In this document: piece after piece, positions 17,692 to 28,324 of the stretch | Layout: each line of letters begins with the position of its first letter | Position numbering within the stretch: the first letter of the stretch is position 1 | From: an uncultured Litoreibacter sp. | Lineage (GTDB): Bacteria > Pseudomonadota > Alphaproteobacteria > Rhodobacterales > Rhodobacteraceae | DNA length: 64,000 nt | Reading direction: 5' to 3' | Assembly: GCA_947501685.1 (NCBI GenBank) | Contig: CANMWQ010000002.1 | Span: 576,949 to 640,948, forward strand | Notes under the pieces: model-generated | Told to the model about the DNA's origin: nothing | What the model saw: the letters and a program-made list of their open reading frames with translations, nothing else | Database searches by the model: none | Made by a program: the position numbers and the translations under genes

Positions 17692-19214
17692 ACCGTCTCG
17701 CCCGCGTCGAGCTTTGCCAGCCACTCCTGCGCCTCGCGGCGGACGGTGTCGCGCTTGGCCTCGTCCATCTTATCCCAGACCCGGTACATGTTCCCCATCC
17801 GGTGGTTGTTGCTGAACTGGTCGCGGTGGCGCGCCAGAAAATCCCAGTACAGCAGGTTGAACGGGCAGGCATCCGGCCCGGTCTTGTCCTTCACCTTATA
17901 GACGCAGCTTTTGCAGTAATCCGACATCCGGTCGATATAGGCCCCTGACGAGATATAGGGCTTTGAGCCCACCACCCCGCCATCCGCCCATTGGCTCATC
18001 CCGATGACATTCGGCGCCTCAACCCATTCATAGGCATCGGCATAAACCGCCAGATACCATTCATGCACCTGATGCGGATCGACCCCCGCCAGGAGCGCGA
18101 AATTGCCCGTGACCATGAGGCGTTGGATATGGTGCGCATAGGCCTCCGTGCCCGTTTGGGTGACGGCTTTTGAGACGCAATTCATCCTTGTCTCAGCCCC
18201 CCAGAACAGCGCGGGCAAGGCGCGGTCATGGCCCAACACGTTGCGCGATGTGTAATCCGGCCCCTCAAGGAAATAGATGCCACGCATATACTCCCGCCAG
18301 CCGATGATCTGGCGGATAAAGCCCTCTACCGCGTTGATGGGCGCGTGGCCGTCACGGTACGCTTCTTCAACCTGACGGCAGACATCGAGCGGGTTGAGCA
18401 GGCCTGCATTGATATAAAAGCTGATGATGGAGTGATAGAGAAACTTCTCCTCCCCCATCATCGCGTCTTGGTAATCCCCAAAATGCGGCAGGGCGTAGGT
18501 GATCCAGCGGGTCAGTTGGCGCTGGGCTTGCTCGGCATCGGTGGCAAACCAGAACGGGTGCAAGTCGCCGAAATTGCCGCTGAAACGCTCCTCGACCAGT
18601 GCGAGCACCTCTTGCACGGTCTCGTCCGGGGTGAATTCCATTGGCCCGGTGTAGTTGATGGATTTGGGCGCGGATTTGCGGTTGTCATGGTCAAAGTTCC
18701 ATTTGCCTTCAACCGGCTTGTCGCCCTCCATCAGCAGCCCAGTTTTCCGGCGCATGTCGCGGTAGAACCACTCCATCCGAAGCTCTTTGCGGCCCTCGGC
18801 CCAGGCCTCGAACTCCGCATGAGAGGCGATGAACCGCGTGTCTTGCAGCTGGGTGAGTTTCAACGGACCTTCGTTCAACGCCTCGATCAGCCGCCATTCC
18901 CCCGGCTCGGTGGCGATCACGTCTTTGGCGTCAAACTCTTCGGCGCGCCGCAACAATTCGCCGAGGATCGAGTTCGTATTCCCGGCATCATCGAGCTTTG
19001 TATAGGCAACTTGCCAGCCGTCATCTACAAGCCGAGCCGCGAATTTGCGCATGGCGGAGAACAGAAGCGCGATCTTCTTGGGGTGATGGGGGACATAAGT
19101 CGCCTCTGTCTGGACCTCAGCCATGACGATCACATCAGTGTCTTTGTCAGCCTGTTGCAGCGCCGACAGATCATCTGACAGCTGATCGCCAAGGATCAAG
19201 ATCAGCCTCACCAA
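17688..19214 (-). CDS. FeS-type bacterial cryptochrome/(6-4) photolyase family protein
   Basis: A 508-residue FAD-dependent photolyase-family protein of the PhrB/FeS-BCP clade. It starts VRLILILGDQLSDDLSALQQ, the clade-specific N-terminus. The four iron-sulfur cysteines are visible: one in TRMNCVSKAV and three in YCKSCVYKVKDKTGPDACPF. The FAD-binding segment is around INAVEGFIRQIIGWREYMRG. Such proteins repair (6-4) UV photoproducts or act as blue-light sensors. It overlaps the SDR gene upstream by seven bases and is convergent with the MORN gene. Confidence 0.92.
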   Translation of the reverse strand: MVRLILILGDQLSDDLSALQQADKDTDVIVMAEVQTEATYVPHHPKKIALLFSAMRKFAARLVDDGWQVAYTKLDDAGNTNSILGELLRRAEEFDAKDVIATEPGEWRLIEALNEGPLKLTQLQDTRFIASHAEFEAWAEGRKELRMEWFYRDMRRKTGLLMEGDKPVEGKWNFDHDNRKSAPKSINYTGPMEFTPDETVQEVLALVEERFSGNFGDLHPFWFATDAEQAQRQLTRWITYALPHFGDYQDAMMGEEKFLYHSIISFYINAGLLNPLDVCRQVEEAYRDGHAPINAVEGFIRQIIGWREYMRGIYFLEGPDYTSRNVLGHDRALPALFWGAETRMNCVSKAVTQTGTEAYAHHIQRLMVTGNFALLAGVDPHQVHEWYLAVYADAYEWVEAPNVIGMSQWADGGVVGSKPYISSGAYIDRMSDYCKSCVYKVKDKTGPDACPFNLLYWDFLARHRDQFSNNHRMGNMYRVWDKMDEAKRDTVRREAQEWLAKLDAGETV

Positions 19215-19864
19215 GGAACCTCCGCGCCGCTATAGTCAAAGAACCCGCCACTTTGCGCAGGCTTCAGCCCCTCCATTACGCCGATCAAGTTCTCCGCCGC
19301 CGTGCTGGCTGGCACCGTTGTGTGACGCCCCGCGTATTTTGCGGTGAAAGGCGTGGCCACCGTGCCCGGATGCAACGCTACGCAGATGGCTTGTTTGTGG
19401 GTGCGGGCCAATTCAATCGCGGCCCCGTGGATCAATTGGTTCAATGCAGATTTCGCGGCGCGGTAGCTGTGCCACCCGCCAATCTGATTGTCCCCGATAG
19501 AGCCTACCCGCGCCGAAAGGGCCGCAAAGACGCAGCGCCTGTCGCGCGGGATCAGGGGCAGGGCGTGTTTCAACACCAAAGCCGGGCCTGCCGCATTGAC
19601 CTGGAACTGGGCCAGCATCGCCTCTGGGGTCAGCGCTTTGATGGTTTTTTCGGGCTCATGCCCGCCCGCGGTCAAGGACCCGGTGGCCACGAAAACCGTG
19701 TCAAACGTGCCGTCCAGAACGCCTAAGACTTGCGCGATGCTGTCCTCATTGGTGATGTCCAGCCCGTCTGCGCTGCGCGACAAGCGGGTGACGTCGCCTT
19801 GCAAAGCCTGCGCCACAGCGCTGCCAATGCCGCCCGAGGCTCCGATGATCAAATGTCTCTTCAT
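19208..19864 (-). CDS. Short-chain dehydrogenase/reductase (SDR)
   Basis: A 218-residue Rossmann oxidoreductase. The nucleotide-binding TGxxxGxG equivalent is GASGGIGSAVAQAL at residues 8-21. The catalytic YxxxK is in WHSYRAAKSALNQL, with an upstream Ser in ALSARVGSIG. The C-terminal SGGFFDYSGAEVPW matches a class often encoded beside FeS photolyases in this group. The substrate is unknown. It is co-transcribed with and overlaps the photolyase gene. Confidence 0.88.
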   Translation of the reverse strand: MKRHLIIGASGGIGSAVAQALQGDVTRLSRSADGLDITNEDSIAQVLGVLDGTFDTVFVATGSLTAGGHEPEKTIKALTPEAMLAQFQVNAAGPALVLKHALPLIPRDRRCVFAALSARVGSIGDNQIGGWHSYRAAKSALNQLIHGAAIELARTHKQAICVALHPGTVATPFTAKYAGRHTTVPASTAAENLIGVMEGLKPAQSGGFFDYSGAEVPW

Positions 19865-19954
19865 GGGGCTGGAGGTAACGCATGGGGTTCGCGCGTCAAC
19901 CGCCGCTTAAGGATGGGGGTTCCCATTTGCCAAAGGCTTTGTATGATTGGTCGC

Positions 19955-20005
19955 ATGTTGAAGATTACGAACGCACCACTCCTACTGCTTCTTAGCCTGC
20001 GCTGA
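19955..20005 (+). CDS. Leucine-rich leader peptide of leuA
   Basis: A 16-residue frame reading MLKITNAPLLLLLSLR, with five consecutive leucine codons (CTC CTA CTG CTT CTT) and a sixth two codons later. It lies 77 bases before leuA on the same strand. This is the layout of an amino-acid attenuation leader: ribosome stalling when charged tRNA-Leu is scarce would change downstream RNA folding. There is no clear Shine-Dalgarno, and TATGAT lies 7 bases upstream, so a leaderless message is possible. Too short for standard gene finding; the leucine run in front of leuA makes chance unlikely. Confidence 0.8.
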   Translation: MLKITNAPLLLLLSLR

Positions 20006-20047
20006 GCGTGCCATCCGGCGCGTGCCGCTCAGTGGGACCAGCGCCGG
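20002..20047 (+). promoter_or_regulatory. Mutually exclusive hairpins of a leuA attenuator
   Basis: CTGAGCG at 20002-20008 can pair with CGCTCAG at 20026-20032. CCGGCGC at 20015-20021 can pair with GCGCCGG at 20041-20047. The two stems interleave, so only one can form at a time, and the first begins inside the leader-peptide stop codon. No U-run follows the second stem, so a plain intrinsic terminator is not evident; control could be by Rho or by masking translation. Confidence 0.55.
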
Positions 20048-20081
20048 ACATCTTCCAAACATCAGCTAAGAGACCAATTCC

Positions 20082-21638
20082 ATGACAGATAAAAACCGTG
20101 TTGTGATCTTCGACACTACCTTGCGCGACGGCGAGCAATCCCCCGGCGCAACCATGAGCCACGCCGAAAAGCTCGAGATTGCCGGCCTTCTGGACGAGAT
20201 GGGCGTAGACATTATTGAGGCCGGCTTCCCGATTGCCTCCGAGGGGGATTTTGAGGCGGTCAAAGCGATCTCGGAGCAGACCAAAAACGCAGTGATCTGC
20301 GGGCTGGCGCGGGCTAATTTCAAAGATATTGACCGCTGCTGGGAGGCCGTGAAACACGCCGCCAAGCCGCGCATTCACACATTTATCGGCACCTCTGAGC
20401 TGCATCGCGCCATACCAAACCTGACGATGGACGAGATGGCCGAGAAAATTCACGAGACGGTCAGCCATGCCCGCAACCTGTGCGACAACGTGCAATGGTC
20501 TCCAATGGATGCGACCCGGACGGAGTGGGACTATCTGTGCCGCGTGGTCGAGATCGCGATCAAAGCCGGGGCCACGACCATAAACATCCCCGACACGGTG
20601 GGATACACCGCCCCGAATGAAAGCGCCGATCTGATCCGCCGCCTGATCGCCAATGTGCCCGGCGCGGATGAGGTGGTCTTTGCCACCCATTGTCACAATG
20701 ATCTTGGCATGGCGACGGCGAACTCGCTGGCTGCCGTCGAGGGTGGCGCACGCCAGATTGAATGCACCATCAATGGTTTGGGCGAACGCGCAGGCAACAC
20801 CGCACTTGAAGAGGTGGTCATGGCCATGAAAGTGCGCCACGACATTATTCCGTTTACCACCGGCATCGACAGCACCAAGCTGATGAACATCTCCCGCCGG
20901 GTGGCGGCGGTGTCGGGCTTCGCGGTGCAGTTCAACAAGGCCATTGTCGGCAAAAACGCCTTCGCGCATGAAAGCGGCATCCACCAGGACGGCATGCTGA
21001 AAAACGCCGAAACCTTCGAGATCATGCGCCCCGAGGATGTGGGTCTGTCCGAGACAAATTTGGTCATGGGCAAACATTCGGGCCGCGCTGCTCTGCGCTC
21101 CAAGCTCAGCGAGTTGGGCTTTGAGCTGGGTGACAACCAGTTGAAAGACGTCTTCGTACGGTTCAAGGCGCTGGCCGATCAGAAGAAGGAAATCTACGAC
21201 GAGGACCTGATTGCGCTGATGCAGGTCGGCTCGGATGTTGAGGACCGGATCAAACTGGCCGCTTTGCAAGTGTCGTGCGGTATGGATTTGGAGAAATCCG
21301 CCGAGATGACGCTGGTGATTGACGGCGAGAGCCAAACCACCCGCCAAACCGGAGACGGGCCGGTGGATGCGGCATTCAACGCGGTGAAAACCTTGTTCGC
21401 CCATTCCGCCCGGTTGCAGCTCTACCAAGTGAGCGCGGTGACCGAGGGCACCGACGCGCAGGCGACGGTCTCAGTGCGGCTGGAGGAAGACGGCAAGATT
21501 GCCACGGGGCAATCGGCGGATGTGGACACGGTCGTGGCCTCCGTGCGGGCCTATATCGACGCGTTGAACCGTCTGTTGGTGCGCCGCGAAAAATCTGGCG
21601 GTGACCTGGCCGAAGTTTCCTACAAGGACGCGGGCTGA
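20082..21638 (+). CDS. leuA: 2-isopropylmalate synthase
   Basis: First committed step of leucine synthesis: condenses acetyl-CoA with 2-oxoisovalerate. The 518-residue protein has the HMGL-like TIM barrel (FDTTLRDGEQSPGATM near residues 10-25; metal-binding HCHNDLGMATANS near 205; NGLGERAGNTALEE near 235) and the C-terminal regulatory LeuA dimer domain (about 395-510) that binds leucine for feedback inhibition. It is preceded by a leucine leader peptide and alternative hairpins. It is convergent with rlmJ. Confidence 0.97.
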   Translation: MTDKNRVVIFDTTLRDGEQSPGATMSHAEKLEIAGLLDEMGVDIIEAGFPIASEGDFEAVKAISEQTKNAVICGLARANFKDIDRCWEAVKHAAKPRIHTFIGTSELHRAIPNLTMDEMAEKIHETVSHARNLCDNVQWSPMDATRTEWDYLCRVVEIAIKAGATTINIPDTVGYTAPNESADLIRRLIANVPGADEVVFATHCHNDLGMATANSLAAVEGGARQIECTINGLGERAGNTALEEVVMAMKVRHDIIPFTTGIDSTKLMNISRRVAAVSGFAVQFNKAIVGKNAFAHESGIHQDGMLKNAETFEIMRPEDVGLSETNLVMGKHSGRAALRSKLSELGFELGDNQLKDVFVRFKALADQKKEIYDEDLIALMQVGSDVEDRIKLAALQVSCGMDLEKSAEMTLVIDGESQTTRQTGDGPVDAAFNAVKTLFAHSARLQLYQVSAVTEGTDAQATVSVRLEEDGKIATGQSADVDTVVASVRAYIDALNRLLVRREKSGGDLAEVSYKDAG

Positions 21639-21648
21639 CCCAAAGGAG

Positions 21649-21669
21649 CGCTCGCGCGCGTTGTTTTTA
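21649..21669 (+). terminator. Possible weak terminator after leuA
   Basis: GCGC-TCGC-GCGC short hairpin followed by GTTGTTTTTA, eleven bases after the leuA stop. The stem is only four base pairs, so this is tentative. Confidence 0.35.
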
Positions 21670-21727
21670 TAGGTGTGGCGGGAGAGGTGAGCCCGCCATG
21701 CTGGGTTTATTGCGTTTTGCGAGGGCC

Positions 21728-21758
21728 GGTATTGCCTTCGGCGAGAGTATTTTTGAAG
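21728..21758 (-). repeat. Interspersed 3'-end repeat, variant copy 3 (after rlmJ)
   Basis: On the reverse strand CTTCAAAAATACTCTCGCCG then AAGGC lies shortly after the rlmJ stop. It shares the CAAAxATxC core and G/C dyad with copies 1 and 2 but is more diverged. Confidence 0.4.
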
Positions 21759-21770
21759 CAGTGATAGGGC

Positions 21771-23727
<1,957 letters not shown>

Positions 23728-23730
23728 GCA

Positions 23731-23750
23731 GCGCCCTCTTTGAGGGGGCG
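23731..23750 (+). terminator. Hairpin between mreB and mreC
   Basis: CGCCCTC and GAGGGGGCG form a short GC-rich stem with a three-base loop, four bases after the mreB stop. There is no T-tract, so it may moderate read-through or stabilise the mreB message rather than end transcription. Confidence 0.4.
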
Positions 23751-23795
23751 TCGCAGATGACCTAGACTAGCCCCGCAAACGCTGGGAATTTTGAT

Positions 23796-24716
23796 TTGGC
23801 ACGAGATCGACACACGCAGGACGAATACACCCGCCCCGTCAGACGCGTTCTGATCGGGGTGTTGGTCGTCGTGTTGCTGGCCGTTTTCGTCGTCTGGCGG
23901 ATTGATAACCCACGCGTCGAACGGCTGCGCTCTGCCGCCATCGACAAGATTTTGCCGTCATTTGAATGGGCCTTGGTGCCGGCGACGCGGGTCACCCGGA
24001 TGGTGGAAGATTTCCAATCCTACACGCGTATATATGAACAAAATCAAGAGCTTCGTCGTGAGTTGCAGCAGATGAAAAGTTGGCAGGAGGCCGCTATTCA
24101 GTTGGGTCAGGAAAACGCACGGCTTCTGGATCTCAACAAGGTGCGCCTGAATGCGCAGCTCACTTTTGTGACCGGGGTGGTGCTGACGGATAATGGCTCT
24201 CCGTTTCGCCGGTCGGTCTTGCTGAATGTGGGCGCGCGTGACGGCATACGCGATGGTTGGGCCACGATGGATGGGCTGGGGTTGGTTGGACGAATCTCGG
24301 GCGTGGGGGATCAGACCTCTCGCGTGATTTTGCTCACCGACAGCAACAGCCGGGTGCCGGTGCGCATTCAGCCCTCTGGCCAGAACGCGCTTCTGATTGG
24401 CGACAACACCCTCGCGCCGCCGGTTGATATTGCCGACAATCTTGAGGATGTGCGCCCCGGCGACCGGGTGGTGACCTCGGGCGATGGCAAAGTATTTCCG
24501 GCCGACATTCTGGTGGGGCAAATCGCGCAGGGGCCCAATGGGCGGCTGCGGGTCAAGCTTGCGGCGGATTACGGACGGCTTGAGTTTTTGCGGGTGCTGC
24601 GCAACCCGGAGGCCCCGGCGATCAGCTCTTCCGGCGGTCTGGTCTCGCCTGACGAGATACCTTTGAGCGAGGCGCTGACCGAACCCGTGGAAGACGCAGA
24701 GGCCAGCGATGGTTGA
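23796..24716 (+). CDS. mreC: Rod-shape-determining protein MreC
   Basis: A bitopic inner-membrane protein that links MreB to the periplasmic elongasome. The 306-residue protein (TTG start after GGGAA) has a cytoplasmic N-tail, one transmembrane helix at about 12-34 (VLIGVLVVVLLAVFVVWRI), a coiled coil at about 70-110 and a beta-rich MreC core with VLTDNGSPFRRSVLLNVGAR and GLVGRISGVG. Its 3' end overlaps mreD by eight bases. Confidence 0.94.
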   Translation: MARDRHTQDEYTRPVRRVLIGVLVVVLLAVFVVWRIDNPRVERLRSAAIDKILPSFEWALVPATRVTRMVEDFQSYTRIYEQNQELRRELQQMKSWQEAAIQLGQENARLLDLNKVRLNAQLTFVTGVVLTDNGSPFRRSVLLNVGARDGIRDGWATMDGLGLVGRISGVGDQTSRVILLTDSNSRVPVRIQPSGQNALLIGDNTLAPPVDIADNLEDVRPGDRVVTSGDGKVFPADILVGQIAQGPNGRLRVKLAADYGRLEFLRVLRNPEAPAISSSGGLVSPDEIPLSEALTEPVEDAEASDG

Positions 24717-25248
24717 CCCCGCCGCCACGCGCCGTGTGATGTTTCGCGGGCTGTTTTTTGCCCTCTGCGCCTGCATCATCTTCATCAACATGCTGCCGCT
24801 GACAACAGAGCCGCGCCGCGTGCCCGGCCCGGACCTGCTGTTTTGCGTCACCGCGATCTGGATCATGCGCCGCCCCCGCTGGGCGCCGGTGGGGCTGATC
24901 GTGTTGGTTCATCTGATCGCGGACCTGTTTTTCCTGCGAGCAGTGGGGCTATGGCCCGCAATCTCATTGCTGGGCTATGAATATCTGCGGCGAAAATCCA
25001 CCGCGACGATCGAGATACCGCCACTGGTGGAATTTGGCATGGCGATGATCCTCTTCGTGGGATTGGTCGCATTAAACGCAGCGGTGCATTTGCTCTTTGG
25101 GATCCCGCATCCCTCTTTCGGGGCCAGCGCGCTGCATGTTATCATGACGGCAGTGGCCTACCCGCTGGTGATGGCGTTCTCCGTCTATGTGACGCGGGTG
25201 CGCCGGGCGCGGCCATCCGATTTTGACGGGTCAGGACTGATATCATGA
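24709..25248 (+). CDS. mreD: Rod-shape-determining membrane protein MreD
   Basis: A 179-residue polytopic membrane protein with about five hydrophobic helices. The family is weakly conserved in sequence; assignment rests on size, hydrophobicity and position between mreC (8-base overlap) and mrdA (ATGA overlap). MreD acts with MreC and RodA/PBP2 in lateral wall synthesis. Confidence 0.88.
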   Translation: MVDPAATRRVMFRGLFFALCACIIFINMLPLTTEPRRVPGPDLLFCVTAIWIMRRPRWAPVGLIVLVHLIADLFFLRAVGLWPAISLLGYEYLRRKSTATIEIPPLVEFGMAMILFVGLVALNAAVHLLFGIPHPSFGASALHVIMTAVAYPLVMAFSVYVTRVRRARPSDFDGSGLIS

Positions 25249-27185
25249 GGCGTTCGCCAAAAGATACCGAGGACAGCATTGGCATGATCAGCCGCCGCGG
25301 GTTGATCCTTGGAACAGGCATGGCCGGGTTTGCGGTGCTGCTGGGCTCGCGCATGCGGCAATTGCAGGTCAACGAGGCCGACCAATTCCGGCTGCTGGCA
25401 GAGGAGAACCGGATCAACATCCGCCTGTTGCCGCCGCCACGTGGGCAGGTCTTTGACCGCAACGGCTTGCTCATTGCAGGCAACCAACAAAACTACCGGG
25501 TCACCATCATCCGCGACGAGGTGGACGACCCCAAACAGACCCTGATGAACCTCAGCCGCCTGATCCCGTTGAGCCAGGAAGATATCGACGATATTCTCGA
25601 TGAGATGTCGAAGCGCTCGCGCCTGCTGCCCGTGACCGTGGCAGATCGCCTTAGTTGGGAAGACGTCAGCCAGGTGGCCGTCAACGCCCCCGCCTTGCCC
25701 GGCATCACGCCTGAATTTGGCCTGAGCCGTATCTATCCGCGCGGTGACGATTTTGCGCATATCATCGGCTATGTCGGCCCCGTCTCGGATTACGACCTCA
25801 GTCGGATCGAGGACCCCGACCCGCTGCTGCAAATCCCGAAATTCCAGATCGGCAAAACCGGCGTGGAGAACAAGCTTGAGGCCGCCCTGCGCGGCAAGGC
25901 CGGGACCAAGCGGATAGAAGTGAACGCCGTGGGGCGGGTGATGCGCGAGCTTGGCCGCGACGAGGCCACGAAGGGCGAGACTGTTCAGCTGACCATCGAC
26001 ACCAAGCTGCAAAACTTCGTGCAGGCCCGGCTGGCCGGGGAAAGTGCGGCCGCCGTGGTGATCGACGTCACCAATGGTGACTTGGTGGCCATCGGCTCTG
26101 CGCCCGCTTTCGATCCCAACAAATTCGTGCGCGGGATCTCGGTTGCGGACTACGCGGCGCTGACCGAAAACAAGTACCGCCCGCTGGCCAACAAGGCGGT
26201 GCAGGGCACCTACCCTCCGGGCTCTACCTTCAAAATGGTCACCGCCCTTGCAGCCATCGAGGCAGGTGAAATCACCGCCGATGAAACCATCTATTGCGGC
26301 GGCCATACGGAGGTCGCCAACCGGCGCTTTCACTGCTGGAAACGCGGCGGACATGGAAAGATCGACCTGCACAACTCGCTCAAACAATCCTGCGACGTCT
26401 ATTACTACGACCTCGCGCAGCGGGTCGGCATCGAGAAGATCACAGCGATGGCCCGCAAGCTGGGGCTGGGCGAAAAGCACAATGTGCCGATGTCCGCCGT
26501 CTCCACCGGCTTGACACCGACCAAAGCATGGAAGGCCGCAAATCGCGGCTCGGATTGGGTGATCGGGGACAGCCTGAACGCGTCAATAGGGCAGGGGCTC
26601 GTGCTGGCCTCGCCTTTGCAATTGGCGATCATGACGGCGCGCATCGCCACAGGCCGCGCCGTGGAGCCGCGATTGGTCAAGGCAGTCAACGGTCAGGAGG
26701 TACCCCCCACATTGGGCGCGCCGCTTGAGCTGTCAAAGACCTCGCTTGATTACATCCGCACTGCGATGTTTGCGGTCAGCAACGAACAACGCGGGACCGG
26801 ATACAGCACCCGCATCGCTGACAAAGAGCGCCGCATGGCAGGCAAAACCGGCACCAGCCAAGTGCGCAACATCTCTGCAGCGGAGCGCCGGGCGGGGGTC
26901 TTCCGCAACGAGGACCTGCCATGGGAACGCCGCGATCACGCGCTGTTTGTAGGCTTCGCGCCGCATGACAATCCGCGCTACGCTGTCTCCGTGGTGGTGG
27001 AGCATGGCGGCGGCGGCTCAACGGCCGCAGCGCCCATCGCCCGTGACGTTATCCTTGCCGCACAGTTTGACGGCATGCCGCCCCTCTCCGCCTATCCTGA
27101 GGCGCAACGCGGGCGCATTCAATCGGCGCTTGAAGAGCTGCAAATCCACGATCCCAAGGACGGCCCAAAGGTCTCCGAGGCATGA
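25245..27185 (+). CDS. mrdA: Peptidoglycan D,D-transpeptidase MrdA (PBP2)
   Basis: Class B penicillin-binding protein cross-linking new lateral peptidoglycan. The 646-residue protein has an N-terminal membrane anchor (about 17-35), a PBP dimerisation region starting PPPRGQVFDRNG, and a transpeptidase domain with SxxK in PPGSTFKMVTA, SxN equivalent KQSCDVYYYDL and KTG in MAGKTGTSQVRN. It overlaps both mreD and mrdB by four bases. Confidence 0.96.
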   Translation: MRRSPKDTEDSIGMISRRGLILGTGMAGFAVLLGSRMRQLQVNEADQFRLLAEENRINIRLLPPPRGQVFDRNGLLIAGNQQNYRVTIIRDEVDDPKQTLMNLSRLIPLSQEDIDDILDEMSKRSRLLPVTVADRLSWEDVSQVAVNAPALPGITPEFGLSRIYPRGDDFAHIIGYVGPVSDYDLSRIEDPDPLLQIPKFQIGKTGVENKLEAALRGKAGTKRIEVNAVGRVMRELGRDEATKGETVQLTIDTKLQNFVQARLAGESAAAVVIDVTNGDLVAIGSAPAFDPNKFVRGISVADYAALTENKYRPLANKAVQGTYPPGSTFKMVTALAAIEAGEITADETIYCGGHTEVANRRFHCWKRGGHGKIDLHNSLKQSCDVYYYDLAQRVGIEKITAMARKLGLGEKHNVPMSAVSTGLTPTKAWKAANRGSDWVIGDSLNASIGQGLVLASPLQLAIMTARIATGRAVEPRLVKAVNGQEVPPTLGAPLELSKTSLDYIRTAMFAVSNEQRGTGYSTRIADKERRMAGKTGTSQVRNISAAERRAGVFRNEDLPWERRDHALFVGFAPHDNPRYAVSVVVEHGGGGSTAAAPIARDVILAAQFDGMPPLSAYPEAQRGRIQSALEELQIHDPKDGPKVSEA

Positions 27186-28321
27186 CATATCTCGCCCATA
27201 ACCATAAGTCTGTCCCCTCCGGCCCGCTGAAGCTGCTCTACCTCAGCTGGCCCATCGCCCTGTTGCTGACGGCCATCGCCAGCGTCGGCTTTCTGATGCT
27301 CTATTCCGTCGCGGGCGGCTCGATGAGCCCTTGGGCGGAGCCGCAGATGAAGCGGTTTGTCATGGGGCTGGTGCTGATGTTCATCATCGCGATGATCCCC
27401 ACTTGGTTCCTACGCAACATGGCGGGGCTCGCCTACGGGGTTTCTGTATTGCTGTTGATCGGGGTGGAGTTCTTCGGGTCCACCGGCATGGGCGCGCAGC
27501 GCTGGATTGATCTGGGCTTCATGCGGCTGCAACCATCGGAATTGACCAAGATCACTCTCGTTCTGTTTCTGGCTTCCTATTATGACTGGCTCGACATCAA
27601 GAAGACCTCCCACCCATTCTGGGTGCTGGTCCCCGTCGTTATCATTCTGGTGCCCACCTATCTGACGCTGCGCCAGCCCGACCTTGGCACCGCCCTACTG
27701 CTGCTGTTTGGCGGCGGCGGGCTTATGTTTTTCGCGGGCGTCAGCTGGTTGTATTTTGCAGGCGTGATCGGTGGAGCCGTGGCGCTGGTCTCCGCCGTGT
27801 TCAAATCACGCGGTACTGAATGGCAGCTCTTGAAAGACTACCAATATCGCCGGATCGACACGTTTCTCGACCCTGCCTCTGATCCGCTGGGCGCGGGCTA
27901 CCACATCACCCAATCCAAGATTGCGCTGGGCTCGGGCGGATGGACCGGGCGCGGCTATATGCAAGGAACGCAGTCTCGACTGAACTTCCTTCCCGAAAAG
28001 CACACCGACTTCATCTTCACCACGCTGGCAGAGGAGTTTGGCTTTGTCGGCGGCATCTCCTTGTTGCTGCTTTACGTGCTGGTGCTGGTCTTCTGCATCG
28101 CTTCTGCGCTGAGCAACAAAGACCGGTTCGCCTCTCTGGTCACTCTGGGCGTTGCGCTGACCTTCTTTCTTTTCTTTGCGGTCAACATGTCGATGGTCAT
28201 GGGGCTGGCCCCCGTAGTGGGTGTGCCTTTGCCACTGGTCAGCTATGGCGGGTCGGCCATGCTGGTCTTGATGTTGGCTTTCGGGCTGGTGCAATCGGCC
28301 CATGTCCACAGGCCGCGCTGA
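27182..28321 (+). CDS. mrdB: SEDS glycosyltransferase MrdB (RodA)
   Basis: Polymerises glycan strands with PBP2 during elongation. A 379-residue polytopic protein with about ten helices and the SEDS signatures GAQRWIDLGFMRLQPSELTK, RQPDLGTALLLL, PEKHTDFIFTTLAEEFGFVG and GVPLPLVSYGGSAML. Last gene of the mreBCD-mrdAB operon; the next gene starts three bases after its stop. Confidence 0.96.
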   Translation: MTYLAHNHKSVPSGPLKLLYLSWPIALLLTAIASVGFLMLYSVAGGSMSPWAEPQMKRFVMGLVLMFIIAMIPTWFLRNMAGLAYGVSVLLLIGVEFFGSTGMGAQRWIDLGFMRLQPSELTKITLVLFLASYYDWLDIKKTSHPFWVLVPVVIILVPTYLTLRQPDLGTALLLLFGGGGLMFFAGVSWLYFAGVIGGAVALVSAVFKSRGTEWQLLKDYQYRRIDTFLDPASDPLGAGYHITQSKIALGSGGWTGRGYMQGTQSRLNFLPEKHTDFIFTTLAEEFGFVGGISLLLLYVLVLVFCIASALSNKDRFASLVTLGVALTFFLFFAVNMSMVMGLAPVVGVPLPLVSYGGSAMLVLMLAFGLVQSAHVHRPR

Positions 28322-28324
28322 TCC

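Noticed and set aside
16174..17724. A 516-codon open frame antisense to the MORN protein
   Set aside because: It mirrors the 69-base repeat on the other strand; composition is repeat-driven and matches no protein, while the sense frame has signal peptide and MORN repeats.
19992..21428. A 478-codon open frame antisense to leuA
   Set aside because: Long antisense frames are common in GC-rich genes; leuA motifs on the + strand are unambiguous.
25185..26480. A 431-codon open frame antisense to mrdA
   Set aside because: Overlaps conserved PBP2 domains on the + strand; no recognisable protein features.
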